Below, piece by piece: positions 1 through 12,470 of a stretch of DNA of 64,000 nt; the stretch's first letter is position 1; each line of letters starts with the position of its first letter. The position numbers were made by a program, and so were the translations under genes. The DNA is taken from the NCBI GenBank assembly GCA_034769895.1, contig CM068372.1, positions 234,998,843 to 235,062,842 on the forward strand, written 5' to 3'. The notes beneath the pieces were generated by a model. It had not been told where the DNA came from. It saw nothing but the letters and a program-made list of their open reading frames with translations, and searched no databases. This stretch comes from Magicicada septendecula. Its lineage: Eukaryota; Arthropoda; Insecta; Hemiptera; Cicadidae.

Positions 1-926
1 CTGCTGCGGAAATTTTGACATGTTTGCCTCTTTGTTATTAAAAAATTAGATATAAATATTGCCTCTTTTGTTCAGTGTGTTGTTGGTTTGAATTTGCGTC
101 ACGACTATTTAAAGAGTGAAGAGTTTGTATAAACTGCTTGCATACAGTTTCCCAAGACTTTTAACAACAGCAAACATTGAGAACTGTAAATGCTCAATTT
201 GTTTTTCCTTGTTTATCTTTAAGAAATTCTATCTTTTTCCTGAATAGCATGACAAATCTGGTAAACCAATATCGTGTTCTACATTGACAGACGTTTCACT
301 CACACAACTTTCTGATCGCCACGTGTACAATCTACACCAGCACTTCGCAAACAGTTGCTCCTGGTTTACTCTTCTCAGTTTTTCAACCAATTCTGAAATT
401 AAAAGATCCATGTTCTTGAGATTGCAGAAGAATTTTGTAATTTTTCTGTAATAGGATATTTTTACATATTGAAAACTATTGTTGAAAATCATTATGCCCA
501 TCTCTACAACCCTTTGATCAAAGAATCTCTTTTTGGAAATTTCGTAGCTTATCTCCTACTAACATTCTCCTTTGATACATCTCATTACGTATCATAACCA
601 TCAGTATGACCTCTTAATTCTCAACTTTCTTAATTTTTATTTATCCTTTCAAAAAGTTCATCATTTGTCATTCTATTTCTTTGCAAAATCGTCTGCATTC
701 TGTCTGTCACTTATTTCAAAGCCTTTATCCATTCCTTGTTCCTCTTTCCCCACTTTCTCTGAAGGGAACTCGGTGGTTTGGCATTTGTCTGTCTGTCTCA
801 CGAGAACTTTTGAACATCGTAAACCTAGGCATGAGTAACATACACCTAGGCAACCGGCTATCGTAAAACTAGGCATGCGTGGCCATACTTTTGCTCAACA
901 GAACCCTATTGTTTTAGAGATTGATG
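1..926. other. AT-rich sequence, no gene seen
   Basis: No conserved protein is readable on either strand; the open frames present are short and biased by AT-rich or pyrimidine runs. Around 820-875 a short motif close to cctaggcatg recurs three times. I see nothing else. Confidence 0.5.
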
Positions 927-1250
927 CCCCAAAAAGTAGGCCAAAATTGTCAAAAAAATCACAAAGGTACATGTCGAATACCAAATTAAAAGGAATTTTA
1001 ACCACAATCTAAATATAGTGCTCACTTTTGAAAATTTCAAAATGTTTCAACTTCAGAGCCCAAAAAGAGGGTGAAAATATTGATAAAATCGCAAAAATTC
1101 ATGTGGATCATCAGATAAAAGTGAATTTTAACTAACAACTGAATTAAATTTTGGAAATTTCAAAATTTTGGGGCCCGAGGCATAAAACATTTTGAAAATC
1201 AACTAGGGTGTCAGACTAAAAGGAATTGTAACCCAAATCCTAATGTTTCG
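927..1250. repeat. Diverged tandem repeat, about 3 units of 115-130 bp
   Basis: Three successive segments (starting near 927, 1058 and 1171) share the order: a C-rich start with cccaaaaag or cccgagg, a 'cagayaaaaggaattttaac' type core (varying), and, in the first two, an 'aaatttcaaaat' stretch. The third unit is partial. The units differ at many positions, so the array is old. No coding potential is apparent. Confidence 0.55.
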
Positions 1251-1324
1251 CATTTATAGTAGAGTTGGTATGATTGTGTCCTCTGCAATTGTTGTATTAC
1301 TAAAAATAGTAGAGAAAGGTCGAT

Positions 1325-1654
1325 TTTACTTCCATGTTCCATAAGGAAATGGAAGTATGGTGATTGCGAAAAAAATCGTGTTCGAGATAAGGGCTGATTC
1401 TGATTGTACTACCCTCAAAACATGAAGAAAAGTAATTTTTCGAAAACTGTGTGTGCGCGCGCGCGCGCGCGTGTTGTGGATTTTTTTCTATGGCAAACGA
1501 TAACTGCCGCAAATTCAAACAGAATCAAATAATTTTTTGCATACAGTTCTGAATTGTAGAGGACTCAAGGCCTATTGATTTTGGTTGGAGATCTGTTAAG
1601 GGGAAGGGGTGGTTTACCTCCAACGTTTTATGTTTTAACAAGAGTAAAGTACTT
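1325..1654 (+). repeat. Interspersed repeat, single copy of the family arrayed at 61.8-63.6 kb
   Basis: Begins with a head that can fold on itself (acttccat ... atggaagt), followed by a conserved about 110-bp stretch, a (GT/GC)n tract at 1450-1473, and one tail unit containing 'acgataactgccgcaaatt' and ending 'gtaaagtactt'. The same order recurs at 61,821-62,290 and 62,459-62,806, and the final 'gtaaagtactt' recurs at 63,620-63,630. This suggests a defined repeat with fixed ends whose tail unit can amplify in tandem. The family is not one I can name. Confidence 0.6.
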
Positions 1655-4600
1655 GAAAATTCATTTAAACTTTTTCAAACAATAGTAATTATTAAAAATG
1701 AAATAATTTTATTGCCAGGCAATAAAATTAAAATTTTTTCATTTTAATTTAAATCATGTATGAGTGAAAATATTTCGTTCCTGGCAGGCAAGCATAACTC
1801 AATTATGTAATGTTTACGTTTCCGAAGTTTTGTTATTGTGATTACCGCAATAAAAAGGCAGGCAGGACACACACACACACACACAATTCGAGTTATTTCT
1901 GGCCTCACTCATGTTTATTTTCTTATGTTTGCACGCTTTTTAAATGGAAAGTGCCGAAACCCACACCAACACAACACTTGCAAGCCGAAAATGAAAATAT
2001 TTTGACCTCCCTGATAGCTAGTTATTTGCCAGCCTGTGTGGAATCTAGGGTTATACATGGACCATAATGGTGGGTGTTATACAAACAGAAGACACAAACG
2101 TATTAAGGAACAAAAGTTTTTCTAAGAAATCTTGTAATTATATGGATGAAAAGAATCGTCGTTCAGGAAATCAGAAAACGAATGGAAAGAAAGACTCGAT
2201 TTTAAAAAAGAAAAATTACTATTATAGCATTGACAGGAAAGACTTTGATAACACTATAGACATCATTCACCCTCGGCCGATAACTCGCAGCGAGAGTCCA
2301 ATTTCATTACTGGAATCAGATCACAGCTCCTTTTGGCCAGCTCTTCCATCCACCTACAAACATTTTATTAGAAATTATCGAACCGAATTCAAGTAAATTA
2401 TTTTAAATATAAATCTTAGAACATGGAAGTCATGTATGGTTCTCCATACCGATTTTTTGTAATTTTTACAATAATCAAAAAATTATCTAATATCGAAATT
2501 TATGTGATAATAAATATAGCCTACTTCGTTAAAAATGGCGATAGCGTCCTGCAGCTCAGGAAGCACATTAGTATTATATAAAGTAAAAATAATTTAAATT
2601 TTCTCTTTCCAGTCCTACATTATTCATGAATGACTAGAGACATTGTAGTATTGATTTGTTTATACCATTCATCTGCTTTACAGGGCGGTTACGGGTTCAG
2701 TTATAAATTTTGGGGCTCTTCTACGAAAGATCTCTTCCGTATGTTTGTTCCAGCATGTTAACGCTAGTCATTTGTCAAGAAACATTTTAAGATTAATTTT
2801 AATGTAAATTGATCATTATAATCTTCCTTCAATCAAATGGTTATGGGATGTTTTGCCCTGTAGCCATGGCACGGGTGTCTCGCTTAAGGTCGGCTATCGA
2901 AACAAATATTATCAGTCCTAATTGTTGACACGTTCCTGTACACCTAAACAATGGTTTACACTGACAGCAGGATCGGCTCGATTGAAGGCGATATACTGCA
3001 GTCTCTGAATTGTGGTAACGCCAAGTCTACGTGGACTAAGCATCCTCAGAACGGGATAATCTGATTGGGGCGTAGATGCAGTTCTACCGTTCTAAGAACA
3101 CACTCCGAAAGTAAAGTTTGAGGTTTTAACATTTCCTTTGAGGAAATGCAGGCTTAACACAAATAAAATTACGTTTGTAACACACACAAGTACGTTTTGT
3201 ACGTCTGCAACACACACACAATGTCTGACAGCAGCCATGCACAATGTATATCGGCCATGGGTTCACGGGCGCTCGCCAGATTTTGCCATTACTATTCGAC
3301 ACACTTCGCTGTTGTCACCTCTACAAGTTGTTGACATGCCTTCATAATGTCTGGTTTATTTTATCTTACTTTTATTTATGTTTCCTTTTCGTTGCTTGAT
3401 GTCGCTTTATGTTACCTCTCGTTAGTTTATAGTTTTCGACACGATTATCCAGTAAACTAGATGCGGTGTATTAACTAAATCACTAGGCTATCCTGCTAAC
3501 TAACTAACTACGCTAGGCGATCCTGCGACCCATCATTACGTACACAATAGCTTACTGACCTTTTTATATTTTGCTTCTGGATAAGCATAAGCTGATAACT
3601 GTACAGTAAGTAGCTTTAAACATTGCCCATACACTTGTTGTAGGGCTTAATCGAGGTTTTTACTAATCAAGCAGCGTTTATAAATTATAGTACTTTCATT
3701 AATAACCTAAAATATATAGATTATACTAAATGGAGTTTCGTTACAGTAAGCTGATGTTACGTATGCAGCAATATGGAAAAAATATTTCTCAAAATGAAAA
3801 TGTAGACACCACATCAAGTAAACCAATTTTTGAAGTTTATGGTAATAACGATATTTTTTAAATCGTCACGTGAAGTTTCCAGTCATGAAGATAAAATAGC
3901 AGAAGATGCAAATGAAAAAAATAAGTCAACGTGAAGAGATTCATTTCAGCGCAGACTGTATTTACAACAAAGAAATGAAGTCTCTTTCTGTGGTATAGGC
4001 CTGAAGGAGCAATGGGCCGTATGTTATTTGACAGAAAACAGGAAAAGATGGGAAAAGCTGTAGCGAACATTTTAATGAAATAATTTGATAAGTTAATGAA
4101 TAGCACGTATATAGAACATAGAGAAACGCTTTTACGTATCCAAACATGAGTACGTTTGAAAAACACAATATAATCTATATTTGTAGTTTCAGAACTGTTT
4201 GTTTTAGTAGTAAAATTGGTGGTGGTTCTATCTTGTTTTGTAAAATGGTAAATGTAAACTTTCTGTATGAACGTCTGTACGCACATAATCACATGCAATG
4301 TCTGTATAATATATAAGTTTTGTGTATAACTATTGTCTTATAAAAAACGTGTATAATCGGTGCCGGTCAATTCCAGAAGTGTTTTTGTGGCCTCTAAAAT
4401 TTAGACAGAGGTCGTTTTTACAGAGAGCTCAGTCCCTGACTGAGTTTGTGACCATTTTTGAGACAGGTGCTTTCGACGAGACGGTTAGTCATCCTTGAAC
4501 TATTTAAAGGCCAGTTAACTATTGTAAAAATGCACTCACGTTTTCTGAACACGATTTCTTCATGGGCGTGCGTTAGGGAAACGAAACACGGTAAACAGAA

Positions 4601-5150
4601 AGACATATACAGTGTTTGACAAAAATTTTAACAGCAACAGCTGATGAATATTTATCTTAACCGTTCCGTCGTACGTCCGTGAACCCACGGCCACAAAAGA
4701 ACATTTATTTACTTACTGGTTTTACACGCTCAAGGCAAATGCCGTACACAAGCTTTGTAAATACTTATATGCCGCATACGTACATAACCACAAATAGTTT
4801 TAGGCCGCAGTTACAAAATTCATTTTTCATGTTCTCAGCATTATTTACCCTGCCTTATATGTACATAACAGCACTTTCTTGCCTCTTATTGGTTTCACTG
4901 CCGTGTTATATGTGCATGGACATAAACCATTTTAATTTTCTTGCACTTCGGGTAAAAACAAATTTGCTTGTTAAAAGACTGCCAAATGTTAACATTTAAT
5001 TTCCCCTCCCGTCAAACTACATTATACTTTTTCCCACAGCATTAATGGCTCCACTAAGACTCAGAATTTTCTTGTCAAGATCAATCTACAAGTCAAAACA
5101 TATACTCCGTTCCACATGTGACTATTAATTGCATTTGACATGTGACATGA
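1655..5150. other. Long non-coding stretch, no convincing gene
   Basis: AT-rich, with short (AC)n runs at about 1868-1886 and 3180-3220. An open frame at 2067-2396 on the plus strand reads 109 residues with a Ser/Pro-rich C-terminal half (contains PITRSESPISLLES). It has no recognised domain, and I could not decide whether it is a host exon or chance. Other frames look random. Confidence 0.4.
2067..2396 (+). CDS. Hypothetical 109-residue open frame, possibly chance
   Basis: The frame opens with MVGVIQTEDTN and ends FIRNYRTEFK. It is Lys/Asn-rich in the first half and Ser/Pro-containing in the second, with no signal peptide, membrane segment or recognised fold. It is listed because its composition is less repetitive than the other open frames nearby. 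There is no polyadenylation context, conserved motif or neighbouring exon to support it. It could be a terminal exon of a host gene or nothing. Confidence 0.15.
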   Translation: MVGVIQTEDTNVLRNKSFSKKSCNYMDEKNRRSGNQKTNGKKDSILKKKNYYYSIDRKDFDNTIDIIHPRPITRSESPISLLESDHSSFWPALPSTYKHFIRNYRTEFK

Positions 5151-5154
5151 ACCT

Positions 5155-5706
5155 AAACATGTCCACTTTTTCCCCGTGTATGTTTAGTCCGAGATGGGTA
5201 TCTTCTCTTACTCTATCGATCGCTTCTTGGACGTACAAGTTAAAAAAACATGGAGACAGAGAACATCCCTCTCCGTTACGTGTGGAGTGTTGCCCTATAC
5301 GGGAGTGAATCTTGGACAATTGGAGAAAGTGACAAGAAAAGACTCCAAGCACTCGATACCTGGGGCTACAGAAGAATATTCAAGATAAGTTGGAGGGAGA
5401 TGATAACGAAGAAGAAGTTTTTAGAAGAGCTCAGGAGGAGAAGAGCTTTCTACGAAATTTAAAAGGCAGAAAAGCTAAGAGCTAAGGGCATATACTACGA
5501 CACAATGGGTTGATTAAGAGAATAATAGAATGAACAATTGAAGGGAAGAATCACAGAGGACGATTCCGTTTAGACTACATGAAACAGCGTATGTTCGATA
5601 TGAACTGCACATCATATTGTGAGTTGAAAAGAAAACTAGAGAAGCATGAAGAATGGCGAGCTGCTACCAACCAGCCTATGAGCTGCTAACCTAGAAGAGA
5701 GAGAAT
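5155..5706 (+). mobile_element. LINE (non-LTR retrotransposon) 3' fragment with inverted upstream piece
   Basis: On the plus strand about 5250-5690 reads the C-terminal end of a LINE ORF2 product, including WSVALYGSESWTIG, RLQALDTWGYRRIFKISW and then, in broken frames, a tail resembling the final 'MKQRM.D' region of such proteins. On the minus strand about 5260-5155 reads part of the reverse transcriptase (GCSLSPCFFNLYVQEAIDRV, then NIHGEKVDMFRF). In an intact LINE that RT segment lies upstream of the YGSE(S/T)W block on the same strand, so the 5' piece is inverted relative to the 3' piece. This arrangement is known from twin priming. Several frameshifts and stops show it is dead. Confidence 0.7.
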
Positions 5707-6584
5707 TGTCAGCATTGATTCTTACTTTAAAAAAATCAAGTTTCATCCTTCATATAGATAACTCTTTGCCTGCCTCCCCCCCCCCCACACACACACCGCC
5801 TACGACGGAGACTATATGTACGCGGCAAGACAATCGTTTCTGCCCTGATTGTTACGCCTATTAATGGACACTTGGCAAGCGCTTTAAATTACGGTAGTGA
5901 ATTTTTGAGATGCTTTAGGGCCATTCGTCTTGCATTCGTTGTTTCGTTGAGTCTGTTATGCAAACCCTCTCCACTTTGCATCTCAACACAGACCGGCTTC
6001 TCTCTGCCGTGAATTATAGGATGGTTAGAGGACTCAACAGATCTTTGGCGTACTGCTTGAGGGAAGAGGGTGACAATTTTTTTAATTTTTTGACAGCTCT
6101 CTTCTGGAGTTCCGCAAGAGATTATTTTGCCTCAGGATATGTGGGTTTTGGATGGTATCGAGAGGAATGGAAGGTAAAACCAGACTTGAAAAGATATATT
6201 TACGAAGAAATGAAACGAGTGACTATGATAGACCGGAAACACAGGTAAGAGATGTGGCCAAGAGTTGAAAAGAAAACTTACGAAGAAGTGAAACGAGTGG
6301 TCGTGATGGTCCGGAAAAGAAATATAGGAAAGAGGGGTGCTCAAGAATAAATCTATTTTTAAAAAACAGTGAATAAAAATATTCAAGTTAGAAGGGATTC
6401 TTGATGAAGTGTTATGAGAATAGGGCAGTTGCAAAATAATGTGGAAAAGGGAAAATACAGTATCTAAGGCGATCTTGATAACGAAAAAGAATTTGTAAGC
6501 AAAAGTAACGAAGCATTGAAGCATGTATTTTGCCGAACATTCTATGCTGATCGTTATATGATACCTGTTGACATTATGTTGACA
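5707..6584. other. No gene seen
   Basis: Contains a C-run plus short (AC)n at 5776-5797 and a purine-rich duplicated stretch at about 6190-6320, in which 'ttacgaagaartgaaacgagtg' type sequence occurs twice. No conserved protein is readable. Confidence 0.4.
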
Positions 6585-6733
6585 ATCAATTAGTTGTATG
6601 ATTAAAATTATCCGGGCTGTTTGGCCGTGGTCTGTGGGCCTGACGTGAACACCTTACGTTCAGGATGGATAATTTTAATCATACAACTGACACCGGCTGT
6701 GAAAGCCTGAGGACAATGTTAATCAATTAGTTG
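6585..6733. mobile_element. Small foldback element with 22-bp arms
   Basis: Positions 6592-6613 and 6667-6688 are perfect inverted copies (22 bp). The loop contains ccgggctgtttggccgtggtc (6612-6632), which recurs with one change at 63,841-63,861. The core is flanked by a direct repeat, aatcaattagttg, at 6585-6597 and 6721-6733. This looks like a short insertion with a target duplication, or the terminal hairpin of a larger unknown element. Confidence 0.5.
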
Positions 6734-9193
6734 TTCATCCAGCACTGGGAAAGTTTTCCGTCCCAAGAGGATGCAGTACCATCAATCCGTACGCGGCGAT
6801 TTGCAAAAATTGTTGATAGTTTTGCAAATTTGATAGATATGTAGGTTTGTGTTTCTGTGTTCTGGTCTATGTTCTGTCTTATAAGCTGAAAAGCAACTTA
6901 GATTACATTCGTATTTTCTGAATGTACTGCATGGTTTGGCAAGTAGCAGACCTTAGAAGCATCCTACTTTTAGCAAGATAGAACTTGCAGAATCAAGTAA
7001 TAATCATAAATGCAGTGGGATAAAGTTGGATACAGTATGACGCCAGTGCTGACTGTGTACTTGGGACAGAAATCAAATTCCTACACAGTGAAGAGCCATA
7101 TTTATTATTACACTTACAGAAACATGTACCTTGATTGGCTAAAAGCTTTTATATGTAGAGTCGTAACCTTGTCTCCTGTACAATCTATTATTTATGCAAT
7201 TTTAAGATTATATTTATAAATTAAGCATTGTGTGGAACACTTATGCAGATTATCTTCTCATGAATAACGTATAGTATCTTAGAGATGCTAAGAGAAGAGA
7301 TAACGTGTCTCTGGCAAGTGTAACAGCGAAGCTACCTTGGTTTAAAAAAAGTAGTGTATTGTACACATTGTAGCTGACTCCAAAACAATAATCTTTGAAG
7401 AAATAATAGAAAAACGTTTTTATAAGTTAGAAACTAGAAAAGGCCAAAAGACGTAAATAAAATCATTTACATCTTGAAATTCTTGTACTTACCAATCATT
7501 TAATCTGAATCTCAGTTGACAACATCTTCAGATGAGAAAAGTTCTTGTATGTTCTTTAGTAAACGTCTGTTCTTCAGTTTATCGACTTACTTTTTTGTTC
7601 CCTAACCTTTTGTACGGTATAAGGACAAAAGTTAAAATCGTTCAAGAATCGTTTTCTCGATTCACTCCATATAGATTTATGCAACCTGTGAAAATGTTAA
7701 ATAATCAACTCTTGGCAAACGGATTTACCAGAGTGCATAAAGCCAGTTCTTGTTTTTCTCATAGCGTATATTCGATGACAGGATAGCTTCTCATTTTCCG
7801 CTACTGTTTACATTGTTATCATAGTTTGAATATTTAATATTTCTCCTAGTTTTCAATACTATTTCCGAGAAATTAACTCAAATGTAGGCCTATACTAACT
7901 GATTATGAATTCAAAACATAATAATTTTATTTTCGTAAGTTAAAAACGGCTTGTATAAAATTTTAGGCTACATACATAAGTTTAGTTTCTCAGGTCTGTA
8001 CTGACCTACGCGGTTCCCGCTTGGTGGTCACTTCTGTCAACCACCAACAGGTGTAGATTCGAACGAAAACCCTTCGTTCCTTGTCGGGATCCCCTTAGTT
8101 TGTCAGGAATGATGTAATTTGATGAGGTCTTCGAGTTCCTAGTTTGTCTCCTTTTCTCCGGTCGTTAGCTGTAACTCTCCTCTCTGCAGCTGCTACCTCA
8201 TCCTTCCCTACCTAAGGACTATCAGCACCACGCGACCTCCTCCTCCGATTAGGGTCAAACGTCTTCGGGCGATTCTTGATGACCCGCCATAAAGATGTCC
8301 TGAGATGTAACTTCTTGTCCCAGCCCTAGAGTTAACCGTTGAAAACTGTCGTTTCTTTCTTCCTCACACGCTGTTTGCTGCTGTTACCCCTGTCATTGGG
8401 CTCTCTGCCTCGCGGAAGCGACCGACGCCTCGAGGCGTCTGCTGTCGCCTGAATCGGTACCAGCGGCAGCCACACACTAAAGTTTTCTTCCTCCGTCATC
8501 TAGCGAATGATCGTGTTGGCGGTTGTTCAGTCCAGTATTAGGCACCTGTCTATTGTCCCTGCACTACATCTACCATCTGGCACCCAGATCCTGCAATCAT
8601 GCTACGGGTGCAAAGACACCCCGCTACAATGATGCAATGCAACGTAACATAAGTTTACTTACATTAATACGTTAAACATAGCTAAATTGTTTCAAATCAT
8701 GAAACTGTAAAGTGTGTTTGAAAATAGCTACAGTCAATACGTAAACATTCTAAGCTACAAAATTGCTTTCATCACTTTTTTTAAAGGCTTCAAATCTTTA
8801 TCGCTAGGCACACTGCCGTTTTCCTAAGGAGTGAATACTAAATTATCCGTAATGCCAACAAAAAGTAATTTAACTATCACAGTAATTTACATAAAATTTA
8901 ACTGGATCTTACTCCATGAAGTATGTACATTATGGCGAGGTACAGTACGTATGCGTGATCACGGCTTTTCAAAGACCGTTGAACTTCCGTCCAAAACCTC
9001 ATCTCATTACTATCGTCGTCTGTGAGCCCATCCACTCCCCATTCACACCTTTGTCACTTCACAGATGAAGGATAGCTTGATATAACTGGCACCCGATGCC
9101 TTCAGTGCCGCTTTCGTCACCCGCGAATGTCGACAATCCTCACTATTCAATGCGGTTGGATATTTCTCTAAGACTCTAAAGTTACTGAGAAGA
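6734..9193. other. Non-coding; GC-richer unidentified block at 8.0-8.6 kb
   Basis: Most of this stretch is AT-rich without readable genes. Between about 8010 and 8640 base composition shifts to GC-richer. The minus strand there gives a readable stretch beginning WDKKLHLRTSLWRVI with Arg-rich continuation and stops, reminiscent of the 3' part of a retroelement, but I cannot assign it to a family. No RNA gene was recognised. Confidence 0.4.
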
Positions 9194-9201
9194 CTCTAAG
9201 G

Positions 9202-9854
9202 CAGGTCTCCAAACGTTTTCACTTGAGGGCCGAATTGGAAAATCTTGGAAGTCAGGCGGTCCAAAAACAACAACAACAACACACACACATTGTAAACTTA
9301 TTTTTCTTTAAGTTGACGAAATGATCAAGTCAATAAAATAGGTATTTAAATAAAAATTAAGCAGACTTATCCAAAGAAAATAAATTAATTTATTCAAAAT
9401 AATGTAAACAAAAGAAAGGCAAAAATAACATTCAGAGATATTTCTTATGTATTATTTTTTAGCTTTCTTATGTACGTGTGGGATGTGTGGAGTTGCTTAT
9501 GACATAATCTCTGTCCACTTTGGGTCAAATTTTGATGCTCCTATCACTAGAATGGATTTCAAGTGTTCGTCTGACAAGTTAGCCCTGTACTTTGATTTTG
9601 TAAAGTTCATTTTTGAAAACGTTTGTTCGCATATATAGGCTGATCCATGATTCATTCAAGGCAGCCAGACGAACATGTACATTAGCCACGTAACTGTTTT
9701 AAACTTGTACAAAATATTATAACATTTTACTGAACTTATTTCTTGTTTAATTATTTAGTAAAATGTTATAATACTTTAAGTATTTTGACGACCTATTTAA
9801 AAATTGCACGCAGCATCGACCGGGTTGCCGCGGGCCGCAGTTAGGAGACCCCTG
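9202..9854 (-). mobile_element. hAT-type DNA transposon, internal-deletion derivative
   Basis: The ends are inverted: caggtctccaaac on the left and ggagacccctg on the right. An 8-bp target duplication with one mismatch flanks them (ctctaagg 9194-9201, gtctaagg 9855-9862), as expected for hAT elements. On the minus strand about 9640-9480 reads MNFTKSKYRANLSDEHLKS followed by ILVIGASKFDPKW. This resembles the extreme C-terminus of hAT transposases (KSKYR.RL.DEHL..). The rest of the transposase is absent, so it would depend on another copy. A further inner inverted repeat (tataacattttact / agtaaaatgttata) lies at about 9717-9772. Confidence 0.8.
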
Positions 9855-9862
9855 GTCTAAGG

Positions 9863-12061
9863 CATTGATTATTCTTCTTAGGATTCGATGTCGCAAATTC
9901 AAGCATATCTATGCTGAGAAAATGGCTAATCGGTTTGGCGACTTACGGTTCGTTCACTCACAAAATTAGCGAACAATTTTGATATTTCTTATATACTTAG
10001 TGTCTAGAGCCACGTCGATTCAAATGCAGGCAACGTTATAGGTTATATACCCTCACCGCCCGCACATCGGTTTTGTTCCTAGTCGACGCGACGCTCACGG
10101 TAAGGATTTGTTTCTGATACTATTCCGAGTCACACGGTTGAGCATTAGGTATTAATGTTATTCTGCCTTCAATTAATACGTACACCAATACTATTCATTA
10201 ATTCACTGCAAATAGCCAGCTCATAGGAAAGTGTAGGTCAGAACTATTACAGACTCCAAGCTCAAAGATTCATGCCGACGTCGATTACTGGTTTATCTCG
10301 TAAACATGTTTGTGGACTTTGTTTCTGTTCCGATGACACGGAGTACTTATGCAAAGAAATAAAACCTTCCATAAACGTACCAATAAAGAGCATGTAGGTC
10401 AACTGTCGCTTGTCAGAGCCCACTGCATGCTGCTGTACACTGACAATACAATAGGCGTGCAGAGAATGCACAATTGTTCCAATAAGCTATAGCTGTGCCT
10501 ACTGGTTCTACCCACGTCACTCAGACTGTACGCGTGTACGATTAATAAGAAACTTAAGAAACCATGCTTGTACACAATGAAACAGAGAAGTAGGAGACAG
10601 ACAATATGTTACGAAACTTCGAACAATTAAATCGATTAATGTAATAAAACGCCGTCAAAAATAATGAAGAAACTCGGAATGTAACAATTTAACGATCACA
10701 AAGCGGATAATGTAAATGCAAAAGATAATAAAAATTAATCCTAACAGTAAACTATAAAATTCATCAACCAGACTAATACTACGCTATTCAAAAGTAAATT
10801 AAAAATGTATATTAAAAAGCGCTAAATTCAACAAAAAAAGTGAATGTTAAAAAACTGACGGGACCCTCGAAAACGTAGAATAGGCCTACAAATTCTATTC
10901 TAATTTTAATCCCAATAAAAATTTACTAAGTCATTATACTTTAACAAAATATTTACTAATATAGCCTACTAATAACACAACAGTAATATACCAGTGAGGT
11001 ATCAGCTAAGAACATGCAGAAATCCTGCATCTGCGTTAAAAAAGTAACGGAATATTGTAAAAATGACAGGTAACTAGACGAAATCGAGTATAATGTATAA
11101 TGGAAGTATAATTATAATTCTAGTATAATGTATATAGCCTACAAACAGATGACAGACTAGCTACAGGCCTTGCTGTATCATCATGTACATAATATTTCTC
11201 AAGAAATAAACGCAAATATATATTACACACAAATATTCATACGTAGAGATTTTCATATTGTGTTGTTTGAAAATCTGACGAAGCTTAAAAAGAGATTTTT
11301 CTAAATCAGATTGTGCAAAGAACGAAGATGTTTTCAGTGTTTCTAAACAACATTCTAATGTAGGATAGTGTGGTTTTATTCTAACGATGTTTATTTATTT
11401 TCATTGTATTTTTAATATCCACACTGAACTTATTCATGAAAAGTATTGTTAGTGAATTTTTTTTTTTTTTTGAGGCAACAATGCTTGTAAGCACTTTTGA
11501 TTTACAATATTTATTAGGTATTATTTGCAACCTATGTTGTTGTACTTGTGGGTTACACAGTTTCTTTTTTTCTTCTTGGATTTCGTTGTCCATGACGTGT
11601 CCGTTGATTAACTAAATATAATTAAATCACTACCGACTCGGAACACAAAGTTTTTTCATGGGTAAAAACGTAAAAGTTTTACCTTATAACCTGAACCAGT
11701 TTTCGCTTATTATAAGCTTCATCAGAGGCTCATGAACATTTTTTTATGGATATTTTTTTGGTTAGTTTGCTTTGTAGGATTTGTTTGCTTTGTTTTGTGA
11801 ATTTTCCTAATGACTGCACTAAGAAAACACCGTATTCAAATTAGAAATTAATTCTGTCAATTTGGTCGTCTGTTAACGCAAATATGTGATCTCCATGCGC
11901 AATGCTACAGATATGGCGATGATTGCATATCGTTAAAACACTGAAATACACACACACACACACACACACAACGTCTCTGAACGTTAGGTTACAATGTGAG
12001 TAAAGATTCTAATCGATTTCTTAGTAAAAGAAACAAAATTTCATACGGTCCAAATTAATAA
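9863..12061. other. AT-rich, no gene; (AC)n at 11,949-11,971
   Basis: No conserved protein or RNA gene is readable. There is a T-run at 11,459-11,471 and an (AC)n tract at 11,949-11,971. A hairpin motif on the minus strand at 11,701-11,726 is treated under findings. Confidence 0.4.
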
Positions 12062-12063
12062 TA

Positions 12064-12468
12064 CAGTGGAACCTCGATAACACGAATCTCAAGGGGATTA
12101 TAAAAAATTCATGTTATCGAGGAATTCGTCAAAGCGAGGTTCGTGTTATCAAGGTTAAGATAACAAAAGTTTGTGTTATCAAGGTCCGTCATTATCGAGC
12201 TTCATAACATTTGGTACACTGAGCTCGCTGCCTTGGGTAATTCGTCCTATAGAGGTCAAATTCATGCTATAGATGTTCTATTGAGTAGAAATTCATGTTA
12301 TAGAGGTTAATTAGTACAGTATTTTGATCAACGGAAATTCGGCTTATCAAGGTTTTTAACTAAAGAATTTCGGGTTATAAAAGTATTTTTAACATTGAGT
12401 GTTATGGGACATTCAAGGGGATTGAAAAAATTCTTGTTATCAAGGTTCGTGATATCGAGGTGCCACTG
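12064..12468. mobile_element. pogo/Tigger-like non-autonomous DNA transposon (MITE)
   Basis: Inverted ends cagtggaacctcgataac (left) and atcgaggtgccactg (right) are flanked by TA on both sides (12,062-12,063 and 12,469-12,470). These ends match the well-known pogo/Tigger type (CAGTGGAACCTCGAT-like, TA target). The 405-bp interior holds no transposase. It is made largely of degenerate repeats of a 'ttcatgttatcgaggtt' theme, so the terminal sequence has been reiterated inside. Confidence 0.8.
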
Positions 12469-12470
12469 TA

